A stretch of DNA of 64,000 nucleotides from contig NZ_LKTM01000350.1 in the NCBI RefSeq assembly GCF_001417955.2, forward strand, positions 124,001 to 188,000. Reading direction: 5' to 3'. This stretch comes from Mycobacterium gordonae. GTDB taxonomy: Bacteria; Actinomycetota; Actinomycetes; Mycobacteriales; Mycobacteriaceae. Every line of letters begins with the position of its first letter. The stretch's first letter is position 1. The notes under the pieces are model-generated. The model did not search any database. It saw only the letters and a list, made by a program, of their open reading frames with translations, and was not told the origin of the DNA. The translations under genes were made by a program, and so were the position numbers. This document shows, piece after piece, positions 1 through 8,846 of this stretch.

Positions 1-55
1 GACGCTTTGTATTGGCGGCGGCATGGGTGTCGCGACGATCATCGAGAGGGTTTAA
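1..55 (+). CDS. fadA: FadA, acetyl-CoA acyltransferase, C-terminal end only
   Basis: Only the last 17 codons and a TAA stop (53-55) lie in the window. The frame starting at base 2 reads TLCIGGGMGVATIIERV. This is the conserved C-terminal thiolase motif (C-x-G-G-G-x-G-x-A), whose cysteine is the second catalytic cysteine of thiolases. FadA is the beta-ketothiolase subunit of the trifunctional beta-oxidation complex, and its partner FadB begins 4 nt after this stop, so the two are clearly one operon. The start and most of the protein lie to the left of the window. Confidence 0.93.
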   Translation, partial: TLCIGGGMGVATIIERV

Positions 56-59
56 GTAC

Positions 60-2204
60 ATGACCGACAACACGATTCAGTGGGACAAGGATGACGACGG
101 CATCGTCACGCTGACGCTGGACGACCCGTCGGGGTCGGCCAACGTCATGAACGAGGCGTACATCGAGTCGATGGGCAAGGCGGTGGAACGCCTTGTCGCG
201 GAGAAGGATTCGATCACCGGCGTGGTGATCACCAGCGCGAAGAAGACCTTCTTCGCCGGCGGTGACGTGAAGAGCATGATCCAGATCGGCCCGGAGAACG
301 CCGGCGAGGCTTTTGACCTGGTCGAGAACGTCAAGAAGCAGCTGCGCACGCTCGAGACGCTGGGCAAGCCAGTGGTCGCCGCGCTCAACGGCGCAGCCCT
401 GGGCGGTGGCCTGGAGATTGCCCTGGCCTGCCACCACCGCATCGCGGCCGACGTGAAGGGATCGCAGTTCGGCTTCCCCGAGGCGACGCTGGGTCTGCTG
501 CCGGGCGCGGGTGGTGTCACCCGCTCGGTACGGATGTTCGGTATCCAGAACGCCTTCATGAATGTCCTGTCGCAGGGCACCCGGTTCAAGCCGGCCAAGG
601 CCAAGGAACTCGGTCTGATCGACGAGTTGCTGCCGACGGTCGAGGAGTTGGTGCCCGCCGCCAAGGCGTGGATCAAGGCCAACCCCGACAGCCACGAGCA
701 GCCGTGGGACAAGAAGGGCTACAAGATGCCCGGCGGCACCCCGTCGTCGCCCGCGCTCGCGTCCATTCTGCCGTCGTTCCCGGCGTTGCTGCGCAAGCAG
801 ATCAAGGGTGCGCCGATGCCGGCGCCGAAGGCCATTCTGGCCGCCGCGGTCGAGGGCGCGCAGGTGGACTTCGACACCGCCAGCCGCATCGAAAGCCGCT
901 ACTTCACCACGCTGGTCACCGGCCAGGTCTCGAAGAACATGATCCAGGCGTTCTTCTTCGACCTGCAGGCCATCAACGCCGGCAAGTCCCGCCCGGACGG
1001 CATCGAGCCGGTCAAGATCAACAAGATCGGCGTGCTCGGCGCCGGCATGATGGGTGCGGGCATCGCCTACGTCTCGGCCAAGGCCGGCTACGACGTGGTC
1101 CTCAAGGATGTCAGCATCGAGGCCGCGCAGAAGGGCAAGGGCTACTCCGAGAAGCTGGAAGCCAAGGCGCTGGAGCGGGGCCGCACCACGCAGGAGAAGA
1201 GTGACGCCCTGCTGGCGCGCATCACTCCGACGGCCGACCCCGCTGACTTCAAGGGCGTCGACTTCGTCATCGAGGCGGTGTTCGAGAGCCAGGACCTCAA
1301 GCACAAGGTCTTCCAGGAGATCGAGGACATCGTCGAGCCCAACGCGCTGCTCGGCTCCAACACCTCGACGCTGCCGATCACCGGTCTGGCGACCGGCGTC
1401 AAGCGGCAGGAGGACTTCATCGGGATCCACTTCTTCTCGCCGGTCGACAAGATGCCGCTGGTGGAGATCATCAAGGGCGAGAAGACTTCTGACGAGGCGC
1501 TGGCCCGCGTGTTCGACTACACGCTGGCCATCGGCAAGACCCCGATCGTGGTCAACGACAGCCGCGGCTTCTTCACGTCCCGGGTCATCGGCACCTTCGT
1601 CAACGAGGCGCTGGCCATGCTGGGCGAGGGTGTCGAGCCGGCCAGCATCGAGCAGGCGGGTTCGCAGGCCGGTTACCCGGCGCCGCCGCTGCAGCTGTCC
1701 GACGAGCTCAACCTGGAGCTGATGCACAAGATCGCCGTCGCCACCCGCAAGGGTGTCGAGGACGCGGGCGGCAAGTACGAGCCGCACCCGGCAGAAGCCG
1801 TGGTGGAGAAGATGATTGAGGTCGGCCGCTCGGGCCGTCTGAAGGGCGCCGGCTTCTACGAGTACCCCGAGGGCAAGCGTTCCGGCTTGTGGCCGGGTCT
1901 GCGGGAGACCTTCAAGTCGGGTAGCTCGGAGCCGCCGCTGCAGGACATGATCGACCGGATGCTGTTCGCCGAGGCGCTGGAAACCCAGAAGTGCCTCGAC
2001 GAGAACGTGCTGATGACCACGGCCGACGCGAACATCGGGTCGATCATGGGCATCGGGTTCCCGCCGTGGACCGGTGGTAGCGCGCAGTACATCGTCGGTT
2101 ACGAGGGTCCGCTCGGCCGGGGCAAGGAAGCCTTCGTGGCCCGCGCCCGCGAGCTGGCCAAGAAGTACGGCGACCGTTTCCTGCCGCCGGACTCACTCAC
2201 CTAA
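60..2204 (+). CDS. fadB: FadB, multifunctional fatty-acid oxidation protein (enoyl-CoA hydratase / 3-hydroxyacyl-CoA dehydrogenase)
   Basis: A 714-residue cytoplasmic alpha subunit of the fatty-acid beta-oxidation complex. It hydrates enoyl-CoA and oxidises L-3-hydroxyacyl-CoA with NAD. The N-terminal crotonase domain (about 1-190) has the oxyanion-hole segment FFAGGD and the helix ALGGGLEIALACHHR. The central NAD-binding domain opens with GVLGAGMMGAGIAYVSAKAG near residue 320, followed by the HCDH C-terminal domain with FFSPVDKMPLVEII. Length is close to the M. tuberculosis protein (about 720 aa). I start at ATG 60, not at an in-frame codon at 12, because the latter lies inside the fadA end. 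Spacing of 4 nt from fadA indicates translational coupling. Confidence 0.97.
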   Translation: MTDNTIQWDKDDDGIVTLTLDDPSGSANVMNEAYIESMGKAVERLVAEKDSITGVVITSAKKTFFAGGDVKSMIQIGPENAGEAFDLVENVKKQLRTLETLGKPVVAALNGAALGGGLEIALACHHRIAADVKGSQFGFPEATLGLLPGAGGVTRSVRMFGIQNAFMNVLSQGTRFKPAKAKELGLIDELLPTVEELVPAAKAWIKANPDSHEQPWDKKGYKMPGGTPSSPALASILPSFPALLRKQIKGAPMPAPKAILAAAVEGAQVDFDTASRIESRYFTTLVTGQVSKNMIQAFFFDLQAINAGKSRPDGIEPVKINKIGVLGAGMMGAGIAYVSAKAGYDVVLKDVSIEAAQKGKGYSEKLEAKALERGRTTQEKSDALLARITPTADPADFKGVDFVIEAVFESQDLKHKVFQEIEDIVEPNALLGSNTSTLPITGLATGVKRQEDFIGIHFFSPVDKMPLVEIIKGEKTSDEALARVFDYTLAIGKTPIVVNDSRGFFTSRVIGTFVNEALAMLGEGVEPASIEQAGSQAGYPAPPLQLSDELNLELMHKIAVATRKGVEDAGGKYEPHPAEAVVEKMIEVGRSGRLKGAGFYEYPEGKRSGLWPGLRETFKSGSSEPPLQDMIDRMLFAEALETQKCLDENVLMTTADANIGSIMGIGFPPWTGGSAQYIVGYEGPLGRGKEAFVARARELAKKYGDRFLPPDSLT

Positions 2205-2212
2205 GTACTGCC

Positions 2213-2268
2213 GAGCAGACACAAAATCGCCCTTTCGCCTAGCGAAATGGGCGATTTTGTGTCTGCTC
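2213..2268. terminator. Long palindromic hairpin, copy 1 of a dispersed repeat (TRIT-like terminator)
   Basis: Arms 2213-2232 and 2249-2268 are perfect 20-nt inverted complements, GAGCAGACACAAAATCGCCC and its complement. An inner TTTCG/CGAAA pair and a tiny loop extend the stem. It sits between fadB and the next codirectional gene. There is no U-tract. The same arms recur at 8791, 45851 and 52995. Mycobacteria are known to carry a conserved sequence family of this kind, called TRIT, thought to be Rho-independent terminators; membership is my inference. Confidence 0.85.
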
Positions 2269-2288
2269 ACCCAAGTAGAGTCACCGCT

Positions 2289-3272
2289 ATGCGCTTCGGT
2301 CTCTTCATCCCGCAAGGCTGGCGGATGGATCTCGTCGGCATCGAACCCGAGCGGCACTGGGAGGTGATGCGCGATCTGGCCACCTATGCAGACGGCGGCG
2401 CCTGGGATTCGCTGTGGGTCTACGACCACTTCCACACCGTCCCGCTGCCCAGCGACCAGGCCACTCACGAGGCATGGTCGCTGATGTCGGCCTACGCGGC
2501 CGTGACATCGCGGATCAAGCTGGGCCAGATGTGCACCGCGATGAGCTACCGCAATCCGGTGTATCTCGCCAAGGTCGCGGCCACCGCCGATATCATCTCC
2601 GGCGGCCGCGTCCAGATGGGTATCGGCGGTGGTTGGTACGAGCACGAGTGGCGCGCTTACGGTTACGGATTCCCGTCAGCCGGAGTGCGGCTGGCGCGGC
2701 TCGACGAAGGCGTGCAGATCATGCGGGACGCCTGGCGCGATGGCAAAGTCAGCTTCGACGGGAAGCACTACCAGGTTGACGGCGCGATCGTGGCACCGAA
2801 GCCATTGCAGCGCAATGGTATTCCGCTGTGGATCGCGGGGGGCGGGGAAAAGGTGACGTTGCGCATCGCCGCTGCCTATGCGCAATACACCAACTTCACT
2901 CCGGAACTCGAGGCATTCGCCCACAAGTCGCAGTTACTCGCCGAGCACTGCCGCAAGCTGGGCACCGACTTCGACGCGATCGTGCGGTCGGCCAATTTCA
3001 CCGCCGTGGTCGGCAGCTCTGAAGCCGACGTCGACGACCGCAAGAAGCGGGTGCGTGACCGCCTGGACGGCTATGTGCCGGACGCAGTGGCGGATTCGAT
3101 GGTGGGTGGCATGCCCGATTCGACGATGGGCACCACGGAGCAGGTGATCGAGCGACTGTCCAAGGTCCGCGATCTCGGCTGTGAATACGCGATCTGCTAC
3201 TTCCCCGAGGCGGCATACGACCGCTCCGGTATCGAATTGTTTGAACGCGAAGTAATCCCCGCGCTGAGTTAA
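2289..3272 (+). CDS. LLM-class F420-dependent oxidoreductase
   Basis: A 327-residue protein of the luciferase-like monooxygenase fold, a (beta/alpha)8 barrel. In mycobacteria this family mostly uses coenzyme F420. The start MRFGLFIPQG, the segment SLWVYDHFHT and the glycine-rich IGGGWYEHEWRAYGY are typical of the F420-linked branch. The substrate cannot be told from sequence. I chose ATG 2289 because an earlier in-frame ATG at 2247 lies inside the upstream hairpin. The gene converges on the kinase gene that follows, and the two stop codons overlap by 4 nt (3269-3272). It is not at this position in M. tuberculosis as I recall, so it belongs to an inserted block. Confidence 0.88.
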   Translation: MRFGLFIPQGWRMDLVGIEPERHWEVMRDLATYADGGAWDSLWVYDHFHTVPLPSDQATHEAWSLMSAYAAVTSRIKLGQMCTAMSYRNPVYLAKVAATADIISGGRVQMGIGGGWYEHEWRAYGYGFPSAGVRLARLDEGVQIMRDAWRDGKVSFDGKHYQVDGAIVAPKPLQRNGIPLWIAGGGEKVTLRIAAAYAQYTNFTPELEAFAHKSQLLAEHCRKLGTDFDAIVRSANFTAVVGSSEADVDDRKKRVRDRLDGYVPDAVADSMVGGMPDSTMGTTEQVIERLSKVRDLGCEYAICYFPEAAYDRSGIELFEREVIPALS

Positions 3273-5158
3273 TCGCCGGTGCGGGTGAACGTTTGGTCGA
3301 AGGGTGTGTCGACCGCGCACGCGCGGGTTTGCGTCTGGTGCCCGTGCCCACTGAGCCGCTGAATGGGATTCTCCGTCGGCTGCGGCAGCGGAAACTCGGC
3401 GATGACATTGAAATGCAGTGTGCCCCCGGCCGGACACGGGTAATCGGCGTCCGAAGTCAATGCCCAGATGCCGTTCTGAAAAACCAGGGGGTTGTCGCCC
3501 CCATTGCCGTGGAAATAGCTCATACAGCGATCGCCGGTGCGCAGGCAGGTCGTGACGACGGCGGTATCTACGGGCTCCGTCGGAATGGCTGATGTGGGGT
3601 AAGTCCGCAGGACTTGGTACCGGCCGTGTAATGCTTCGGCCGGGGACGCAACCCGCGGTGCGACGGTCGCCGGGTCGACGACCGTGTCGACATCGAGATC
3701 GCCTGTGCGCGTGAGGGTTACCGGTCTCTTGTCCCGGCAGTTGGTGGCGCTGGTCCGGGTCATCTCTCCGGTGAGGGTGCCATCGGCGCCCAGCTGCAGG
3801 GAGAACGCCAGCCAGAATTCAGACTTCGTCGAAAGGCACTCATCGTTGATCACCGCTACAGCCAGCCACCGGCCGTCGATTTCGTCGAACACCATCGTCT
3901 TAGCCAGATCATTGGGCCTACCCAGAGATTCGGCCGTCGCCACACAGGCGGCGCCTCGGCACGCCGAACGGAGCCCGTAGCTGGCGGTGGCCGGCGGCGC
4001 GCCGTGGCCGTTGCCATCGAGATCGGTGGCGGCGCCGAAATCCGCTTTGTAGCGGCCATTCAACGGGCCGGGGGTGAGCGGCGCAACGGAGGTGGTGGTC
4101 GGAGCGCTGACCGGCGTCGCCGATGTGGTGGCGGAGGTGGTGCTGGTGGGCGCGGGCGCTGCGACCGGCTTGTGCGTGAGCTTGAAACCGGCGAAGATCC
4201 CGCCGCCGACCAGGAGCGCAACACCCACGAGTGCGGCGATCAGCAGACGGGAACGTCTGCGGGGCGCGCGGGCGACGGGCGCGGTGAGGAGGTGGTCCGG
4301 CGCGGTGATCGGGGCGCCGCCTTCGAGGTGCCTGCGCAGTTGAGAGGCAAACTCGCTGCAGGTGGCGAACCGGTCGGCTGGTTCCTTGGCCATGGCCCGG
4401 CTAAATACCGGGTCAAGACTCCGCAGCTCGTCATGGTGTTCTCCCACCGACGGCGGCGGAGCGTACAGATGATGGGTGATGACGACGGCGGGGTTGTCGT
4501 CCGGATACGGCGGCGCGCCGGTCAGCAGATGAAAGGCCGTGCACGCCAACGCATACTGGTCGGCGCGTCCGTCGATCGGATCACCTCGGAGTTGTTCGGG
4601 CGCGGCGTAGGCAACGGTGCCGACCGCCACGTCGGTCTCGGTCAGACCGGCAGAATCGTCGATGCGCCGCGCGATGCCGAAATCGGCCAGGTACACGCGG
4701 CGGTCCTGCCCGTCGGGATCGGCCAGCAGGATGTTGGCCGGTTTGACGTCGCGGTGTAGCAACCCGCGGTCATGGGCGTAATCCAGCGCGGCTGCGACCG
4801 CGGCGACGATGGACAGCACCTCCTCGGCGGGCATGCCCGACGGATACTGCTCTTTGAGCAATCGGGAGGCGTCGGTGCCGGCCACGTAATCCATCGAGAT
4901 CCAGAATTGGCCGTCGAATTCGCCCCGGTCCTGAACCCCGACGATGTGCTGATGGGACAAACCGGCGGCCAGTTCCGCCTCGCGATTGAACCGCGCCCGG
5001 TACTCGGCATCGTTGGTGAACTCCGCGGGCAGCACTTTGAGCGCGTCCTCGCGCGGCAGCCGCGGATGCGTCGCCAGATACACCGTGCCCATGCCGCCCG
5101 CACCCAGCACGCGCAGGATCGTGTACCCGGCAAAAGCTTGTCCAACATCCAGCGGCAC
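3269..5158 (-). CDS. Membrane Ser/Thr protein kinase with duplicated cysteine-bearing ectodomain (second of a tandem pair)
   Basis: A 629-residue receptor-type kinase of the PknF/PknH/PknJ clade. The cytoplasmic kinase domain (about 1-270) has GAGGMG, the loop HRDVKPANILL, DFGIARR and GTVAYAAPEQ, so it should be an active RD kinase. One transmembrane helix (LLIAALVGVALLVGGGIFAG) follows a basic RRRSR. A Thr/Ser/Pro-rich stalk leads to two modules of about 120 residues, each with four cysteines and each ending in TRTGD. I start at GTG 5158 because this aligns with the start of the upstream paralogue. It lies 4 nt after that gene's stop, suggesting translational coupling. A TTG at 5194 is a possible alternative. 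The ligand is unknown. Confidence 0.88.
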   Translation of the reverse strand: MPLDVGQAFAGYTILRVLGAGGMGTVYLATHPRLPREDALKVLPAEFTNDAEYRARFNREAELAAGLSHQHIVGVQDRGEFDGQFWISMDYVAGTDASRLLKEQYPSGMPAEEVLSIVAAVAAALDYAHDRGLLHRDVKPANILLADPDGQDRRVYLADFGIARRIDDSAGLTETDVAVGTVAYAAPEQLRGDPIDGRADQYALACTAFHLLTGAPPYPDDNPAVVITHHLYAPPPSVGEHHDELRSLDPVFSRAMAKEPADRFATCSEFASQLRRHLEGGAPITAPDHLLTAPVARAPRRRSRLLIAALVGVALLVGGGIFAGFKLTHKPVAAPAPTSTTSATTSATPVSAPTTTSVAPLTPGPLNGRYKADFGAATDLDGNGHGAPPATASYGLRSACRGAACVATAESLGRPNDLAKTMVFDEIDGRWLAVAVINDECLSTKSEFWLAFSLQLGADGTLTGEMTRTSATNCRDKRPVTLTRTGDLDVDTVVDPATVAPRVASPAEALHGRYQVLRTYPTSAIPTEPVDTAVVTTCLRTGDRCMSYFHGNGGDNPLVFQNGIWALTSDADYPCPAGGTLHFNVIAEFPLPQPTENPIQRLSGHGHQTQTRACAVDTPFDQTFTRTGD

Positions 5159-5162
5159 GGGG

Positions 5163-7058
5163 CTAATCGCCTGTTCGAGTGAACGTGTCGTCAAGATCTA
5201 CGTTGACCGAGCACGTCCCCGTTTGCGCCCAGTGCCCGTGGCCGGTCAGCGACGGCAGCGGATCCGCAGCCGGTTGTGGCAGCGGGTACGTGGCGCTGAT
5301 CCGCAGCGTCGTCGGGCTCCCGTCTGGACACTTTCCGCTGCTCACTTCATCCCACGTCCAGCTGCCGCCCGCGAATATCAGGGGAGCATCGCCTGAATCA
5401 AAGTGAAAGAAGCTCATGCACCGATCACCGGTACGCAAGCAATTGGTGACGCCCGGGGAATCGCCCTCCGGCTGGGAGCCCCGGCCCGCCACCGTGAGGG
5501 TCCGCGCATAGCGGCCGTGAAACGCCTCGGCCACTGACGGCACCCGCGGCGGCAGGGTCGCCGGGTCGGGAAGGCCGGCCGGGGCATCGCCGGTGCGGGT
5601 GAAGGTCACGGTCCGCCGCTCTTCGCAATTGTTGCGGGCGGTGCGCGTTTGTTCGCCGACCAGAGTCCCGTCTGGACGTGCCTCCAACGTGAAGACCTCC
5701 CAGATCTCACTGGTCGTGTCATTGCACGGTTGGGTGGACAGCGCCACCGCCACCCAGCTGCTGCCCAGCTGATCGAAAACCATGCTCGCGGCGAAAAATC
5801 TTTCGCCTTTAAGGCGCGAACCCGTTGCCACGCAACCGGTGCCCCCGCACATCGAGCGCATGCCATAGGTGCCCGTGGTGGGTTGCGCATTTGGAACTTG
5901 CTTGCCGTTGATCAACGTAACCGGGCCGAAGTCGGCGCGGTAGGTGCCGGTGAACGGGCCCTGCGCCGCTGGGGGCGTGGCCTGCGGCGCCGCAGTGGAC
6001 GACCCGAGCGGCGCGGCGGTGTGCTTGCCGGAATGCCTGAATTTGGTGCCGGCGAAGACGCCGCCGACGACCAGCAACGCGACGGCCACCAGCACACTGA
6101 AGAGGACGGCCGGCCGCCGCGCCCAGCCTCTGGGGTCCGGCTCGCTCGACTTGATCAGCGAGATCGAGGGCTGAGTTTGCCGGGCGTGCAAATCGACCGG
6201 GGTGTCGTAGTTTTGCGTGGCGAGGTGTTTGGTCAACTCCAGGGCGAAGTCGCTGCAGCTGCTGTAGCGGCCGTCCGGGTCCTTGGCCATGGCGATGGCG
6301 AAAACCGGGTCCAATGACGACAATTCGGGTCGACGTGTGCCGATCGGCGGCGGCGGGGAACTGATCTGCTGGGTGATGACCACCGTCGGACTGCTGTCGG
6401 TGAACGGGGGGGCGCCGGTCAACAGGTGATAAGCCGTGCAGGCCAACGCATATTGGTCAACGCGCCCGTCAACCGGCGCGCCCTTGAGTTGTTCGGGTGC
6501 GGCATAGGCGACGGTGCCTACCGCGACGTTTATGTCCGTGATGGACGACGCGTCATCGATGCGGCGCGCGATGCCGAAGTCCGCCAGATATATCCGGCGC
6601 GCCTGCCCGCCGTCGGGTTCGGTGAGCAGGATGTTGGCGGGCTTGACGTCGCGGTGCAACAGGCCGCGGTGGTGGGCGTAGTCCAGCGCGGAGGCGACCG
6701 CGGAGATGATGGCGACCACTTCGTCGACAGGCATGCCGCGCTGGTAGCGCTCGGACAACAAATGGGACGCGTCGGTGCCGGCCACATAGTCCATCGAGAT
6801 CCACAGCTGGCCGTCGGTCTCACCGCGGTCGTAGATCCGCACGATGTGGGGATGGGACAGGCCGGCGGCCACGTCGGCTTCGCGCGCGAACCGCTTCCGG
6901 TATTCGGGGTCGTCGGTGTACTCCGCGGGCAGCACTTTGAGCGCGTCCTCGCGGGGCAGGCGCGGATGTGTTGCCAGATAAACCCTGCCCATGCCGCCTG
7001 CACCCAGCACGCGCAGGATCGTGTATCCGGCGAATACCTGGCCAACGACGAGGGACAT
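5163..7058 (-). CDS. Membrane Ser/Thr protein kinase with duplicated cysteine-bearing ectodomain (first of a tandem pair)
   Basis: A 631-residue paralogue of the kinase that follows. The kinase domain has the glycine loop 19-24, Lys41, HRD 135-137 and DFG 160-162, all intact. A single membrane helix lies at about 317-337. The extracytoplasmic part holds two modules, about 369-491 and 512-631. Each contains four cysteines (404, 409, 445, 478 and 540, 547, 577, 616), which could form two disulfides per module, and each ends TFTRTGD. The start MSLVVGQVFAGYTIL (ATG 7058) matches PknF-type N-termini; upstream in-frame codons are not family-like. The DUF35 gene diverges from it across 147 bases. 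What it senses is unknown. Confidence 0.9.
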   Translation of the reverse strand: MSLVVGQVFAGYTILRVLGAGGMGRVYLATHPRLPREDALKVLPAEYTDDPEYRKRFAREADVAAGLSHPHIVRIYDRGETDGQLWISMDYVAGTDASHLLSERYQRGMPVDEVVAIISAVASALDYAHHRGLLHRDVKPANILLTEPDGGQARRIYLADFGIARRIDDASSITDINVAVGTVAYAAPEQLKGAPVDGRVDQYALACTAYHLLTGAPPFTDSSPTVVITQQISSPPPPIGTRRPELSSLDPVFAIAMAKDPDGRYSSCSDFALELTKHLATQNYDTPVDLHARQTQPSISLIKSSEPDPRGWARRPAVLFSVLVAVALLVVGGVFAGTKFRHSGKHTAAPLGSSTAAPQATPPAAQGPFTGTYRADFGPVTLINGKQVPNAQPTTGTYGMRSMCGGTGCVATGSRLKGERFFAASMVFDQLGSSWVAVALSTQPCNDTTSEIWEVFTLEARPDGTLVGEQTRTARNNCEERRTVTFTRTGDAPAGLPDPATLPPRVPSVAEAFHGRYARTLTVAGRGSQPEGDSPGVTNCLRTGDRCMSFFHFDSGDAPLIFAGGSWTWDEVSSGKCPDGSPTTLRISATYPLPQPAADPLPSLTGHGHWAQTGTCSVNVDLDDTFTRTGD

Positions 7059-7205
7059 GGCCAAATCGTAATTGCTGGCAATTTTCCACGACACCGAACG
7101 ACTCGTCCGTGTCGAGTCGCACGAGAATGCGATTTCCATTTTTGCGGAACGCTGTTGTACCGTTCAGTGAGTCGGACTTTTCCCGTGCTCCACGGAGGTT
7201 TGTCG

Positions 7206-7634
7206 ATGCAGAAGGCGCTGGCCCCTGAAATCTCTACCTGGCCGGACGCGAATCCCCAGCTGATCGGCAGCCGATGCGGCAGTTGTGAGGCCACGACGTT
7301 CCCGGTGCAGCGGTACTGTCCGCGCTGCAGCCGCAGCGAGATGACCGAGGTGTTGCTGCCGCGGCGCGGCACGCTGGTCGCATGGACCACCCAGGGGTTC
7401 CCGCCGGGCGCCCCTTACGCCGGACCTGTCGGCAAGGACTTCGTGCCGTTCGGAGTCGGCCTGGTTCAACTCGGTGACGTGATCCGGGTGGAAGGCAGGC
7501 TCACCGAGAGCGATCCGGCCAAGCTGGAGTTCGGTCAGGAGGTCGAACTCACCATGGTGCCGCTGAATCGCGACGGCGACGGCGCCGAAATCATGACCTT
7601 CGCGTTCCAGCCGGTCGCAGCGACAGGAGCATGA
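7206..7634 (+). CDS. DUF35 / OB-fold zinc-ribbon protein, partner of the adjacent thiolase-like protein
   Basis: A 142-residue protein with an N-terminal rubredoxin-like zinc ribbon (CGSCEATTFPVQRYCPRC, four cysteines) and a C-terminal OB-fold of the DUF35 family. Such proteins bind acyl-CoA and form complexes with thiolase-superfamily enzymes; ChsH2 with Ltp2 in steroid side-chain degradation is the known example. The next gene starts 1 nt after this stop and encodes such a thiolase-like protein, so the two probably form a complex. A GGAGG lies 8 nt before ATG 7206. A long upstream extension of this frame is antisense to the kinase gene and was dropped. Confidence 0.9.
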   Translation: MQKALAPEISTWPDANPQLIGSRCGSCEATTFPVQRYCPRCSRSEMTEVLLPRRGTLVAWTTQGFPPGAPYAGPVGKDFVPFGVGLVQLGDVIRVEGRLTESDPAKLEFGQEVELTMVPLNRDGDGAEIMTFAFQPVAATGA

Positions 7635-7635
7635 G

Positions 7636-8781
7636 ATGACCAACGATGTCGCCATCATCGGCGTCGGCCTGCACCCCTTCGGCAGGTTCGAGAAGACCGC
7701 GATGGAGATGGGTGCCGAGGCGATCCAATCCGCCCTGACCGACGCCGGCGTGGACTGGAAGGACATCCAGTTCGGCTTCGGCGGCAGTCATGAGGTGTCC
7801 AACCCGGACGCCGTGACGCGCCTGGTCGGGCTCACCGGGATCACGTTCACCAACGTGTTCAACGCCTGCGCCACGGCGGCGAGCGCCATCCAGCAGACCG
7901 CCGACACCATCCGGTTGGGCAAGTACGACCTCGGAATCGCGATCGGGCTGGACAAGCATCCCCGCGGCGCGTTCACCGACGATCCCGCCAAACTCGCGCT
8001 GCCGCAGTGGTATGCGCAGAACGGGCAGTTCGTCACCACGAAGTTCTTCGGCATGAAGGCCAACAAGTATCTGCACGACCACAACATCTCTCAGGCGACG
8101 CTGGCCAAGGTGGCAGCCAAGAACTTCCGCAACGGCGCGATGAACCCGAACGCGTTCCGCCGCAAGGCAATTCCGGAGGAAGAGATCCTCAAATCGGCGG
8201 TGCTCAACTATCCGCTGACGCAGTACATGTTCTGCGCGCCGGACGAGGGGGCGGCGGCGGTGATCATGTGCCGCGCCGACCTGGCGCCTAAGTACACCGA
8301 CAAGCCGGTGTACGTGCGCGCCTGCGAGATTCGCACCCGCCGTTACGGCGCCTACGAGGTGCACGCCACGTTCGCTCCGCTGGACGGTGACGCCTCGCCG
8401 ACGGTGTACGCGGCCAAAGCCGCCTACGAGGCCGCGGGCATCGGGCCTGAGGACGTCGACGTGGCCCAGTTGCAGGACACCGATGCCGGCAACGAGGTGA
8501 TCCACATGGCCGAGACGGGTCTGTGCGCTGACGGCGAACAGGAGAAGTTGGTGGCCGACGGCGCCACCGAGATTCACGGTTCGATTCCGGTCAACACCGA
8601 CGGCGGTCTCATCGCCAACGGCGAGCCGATCGGCGCGTCCGGGTTGCGTCAGATGCATGAGTTGGTGCGGCAGTTGCGCGGTGAGGCAGGCGAACGGCAG
8701 GTGCCGGGCAACCCGCGGGTGGGTCTGGCGCAGGTCTACGGCGCGCCGGGCACCGCCTCGGCGACCATCCTGTCGCTCTAG
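7636..8781 (+). CDS. Thiolase-superfamily lipid-transfer protein (SCP2-thiolase/Ltp-like)
   Basis: A 381-residue member of the SCP2-thiolase branch. It keeps the nucleophile region NVFNACATAAS (Cys78) and the late motif VNTDGGLIANGEPIGASG. The thiolase histidine region (usually HEAFA) reads QDTDAGNE, and the C-terminal cysteine motif (usually C-x-G-G) reads YGAPGTAS. Losing these residues makes ordinary thiolytic activity doubtful. Ltp2-type retro-aldolases, which also work with a DUF35 partner, show similar losses. Together with the upstream DUF35 gene it may act on a CoA-linked steroid or lipid side chain. The pair is bounded downstream by the second copy of the palindromic repeat. Confidence 0.87.
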   Translation: MTNDVAIIGVGLHPFGRFEKTAMEMGAEAIQSALTDAGVDWKDIQFGFGGSHEVSNPDAVTRLVGLTGITFTNVFNACATAASAIQQTADTIRLGKYDLGIAIGLDKHPRGAFTDDPAKLALPQWYAQNGQFVTTKFFGMKANKYLHDHNISQATLAKVAAKNFRNGAMNPNAFRRKAIPEEEILKSAVLNYPLTQYMFCAPDEGAAAVIMCRADLAPKYTDKPVYVRACEIRTRRYGAYEVHATFAPLDGDASPTVYAAKAAYEAAGIGPEDVDVAQLQDTDAGNEVIHMAETGLCADGEQEKLVADGATEIHGSIPVNTDGGLIANGEPIGASGLRQMHELVRQLRGEAGERQVPGNPRVGLAQVYGAPGTASATILSL

Positions 8782-8790
8782 CTTCCTGCC

Positions 8791-8846
8791 GAGCAGACGC
8801 AAAATCCCCAAGGAGCACGTGTTCCGAGGTGATTTTGCGTCTGCTC
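8791..8846. terminator. Palindromic hairpin, copy 2 of the TRIT-like repeat
   Basis: Arms GAGCAGACGCAAAATC (8791-8806) and its exact complement (8831-8846) flank a spacer with its own small palindrome, GGAGCACGTGTTCC. It sits between the convergent thiolase-like and helicase genes, where a bidirectional terminator is expected. The outer arm matches copy 1 except for one base. Confidence 0.85.

Noticed and set aside
12..59. In-frame extension of fadB to base 12
   Set aside because: These bases code for the end of fadA in another frame, and the ATG at 60 fits family starts.
39..1787. Long minus-strand open frame of 582 codons opposite fadB
   Set aside because: Frame open only because of high GC and codon bias of fadB; its product is rich in Arg, Leu and His with no family motif, while fadB on the plus strand is unambiguous.
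5159..5194. TTG start at 5194 for the second kinase
   Set aside because: It adds 12 residues that overlap the end of the first kinase; GTG 5158 aligns with the paralogue start.
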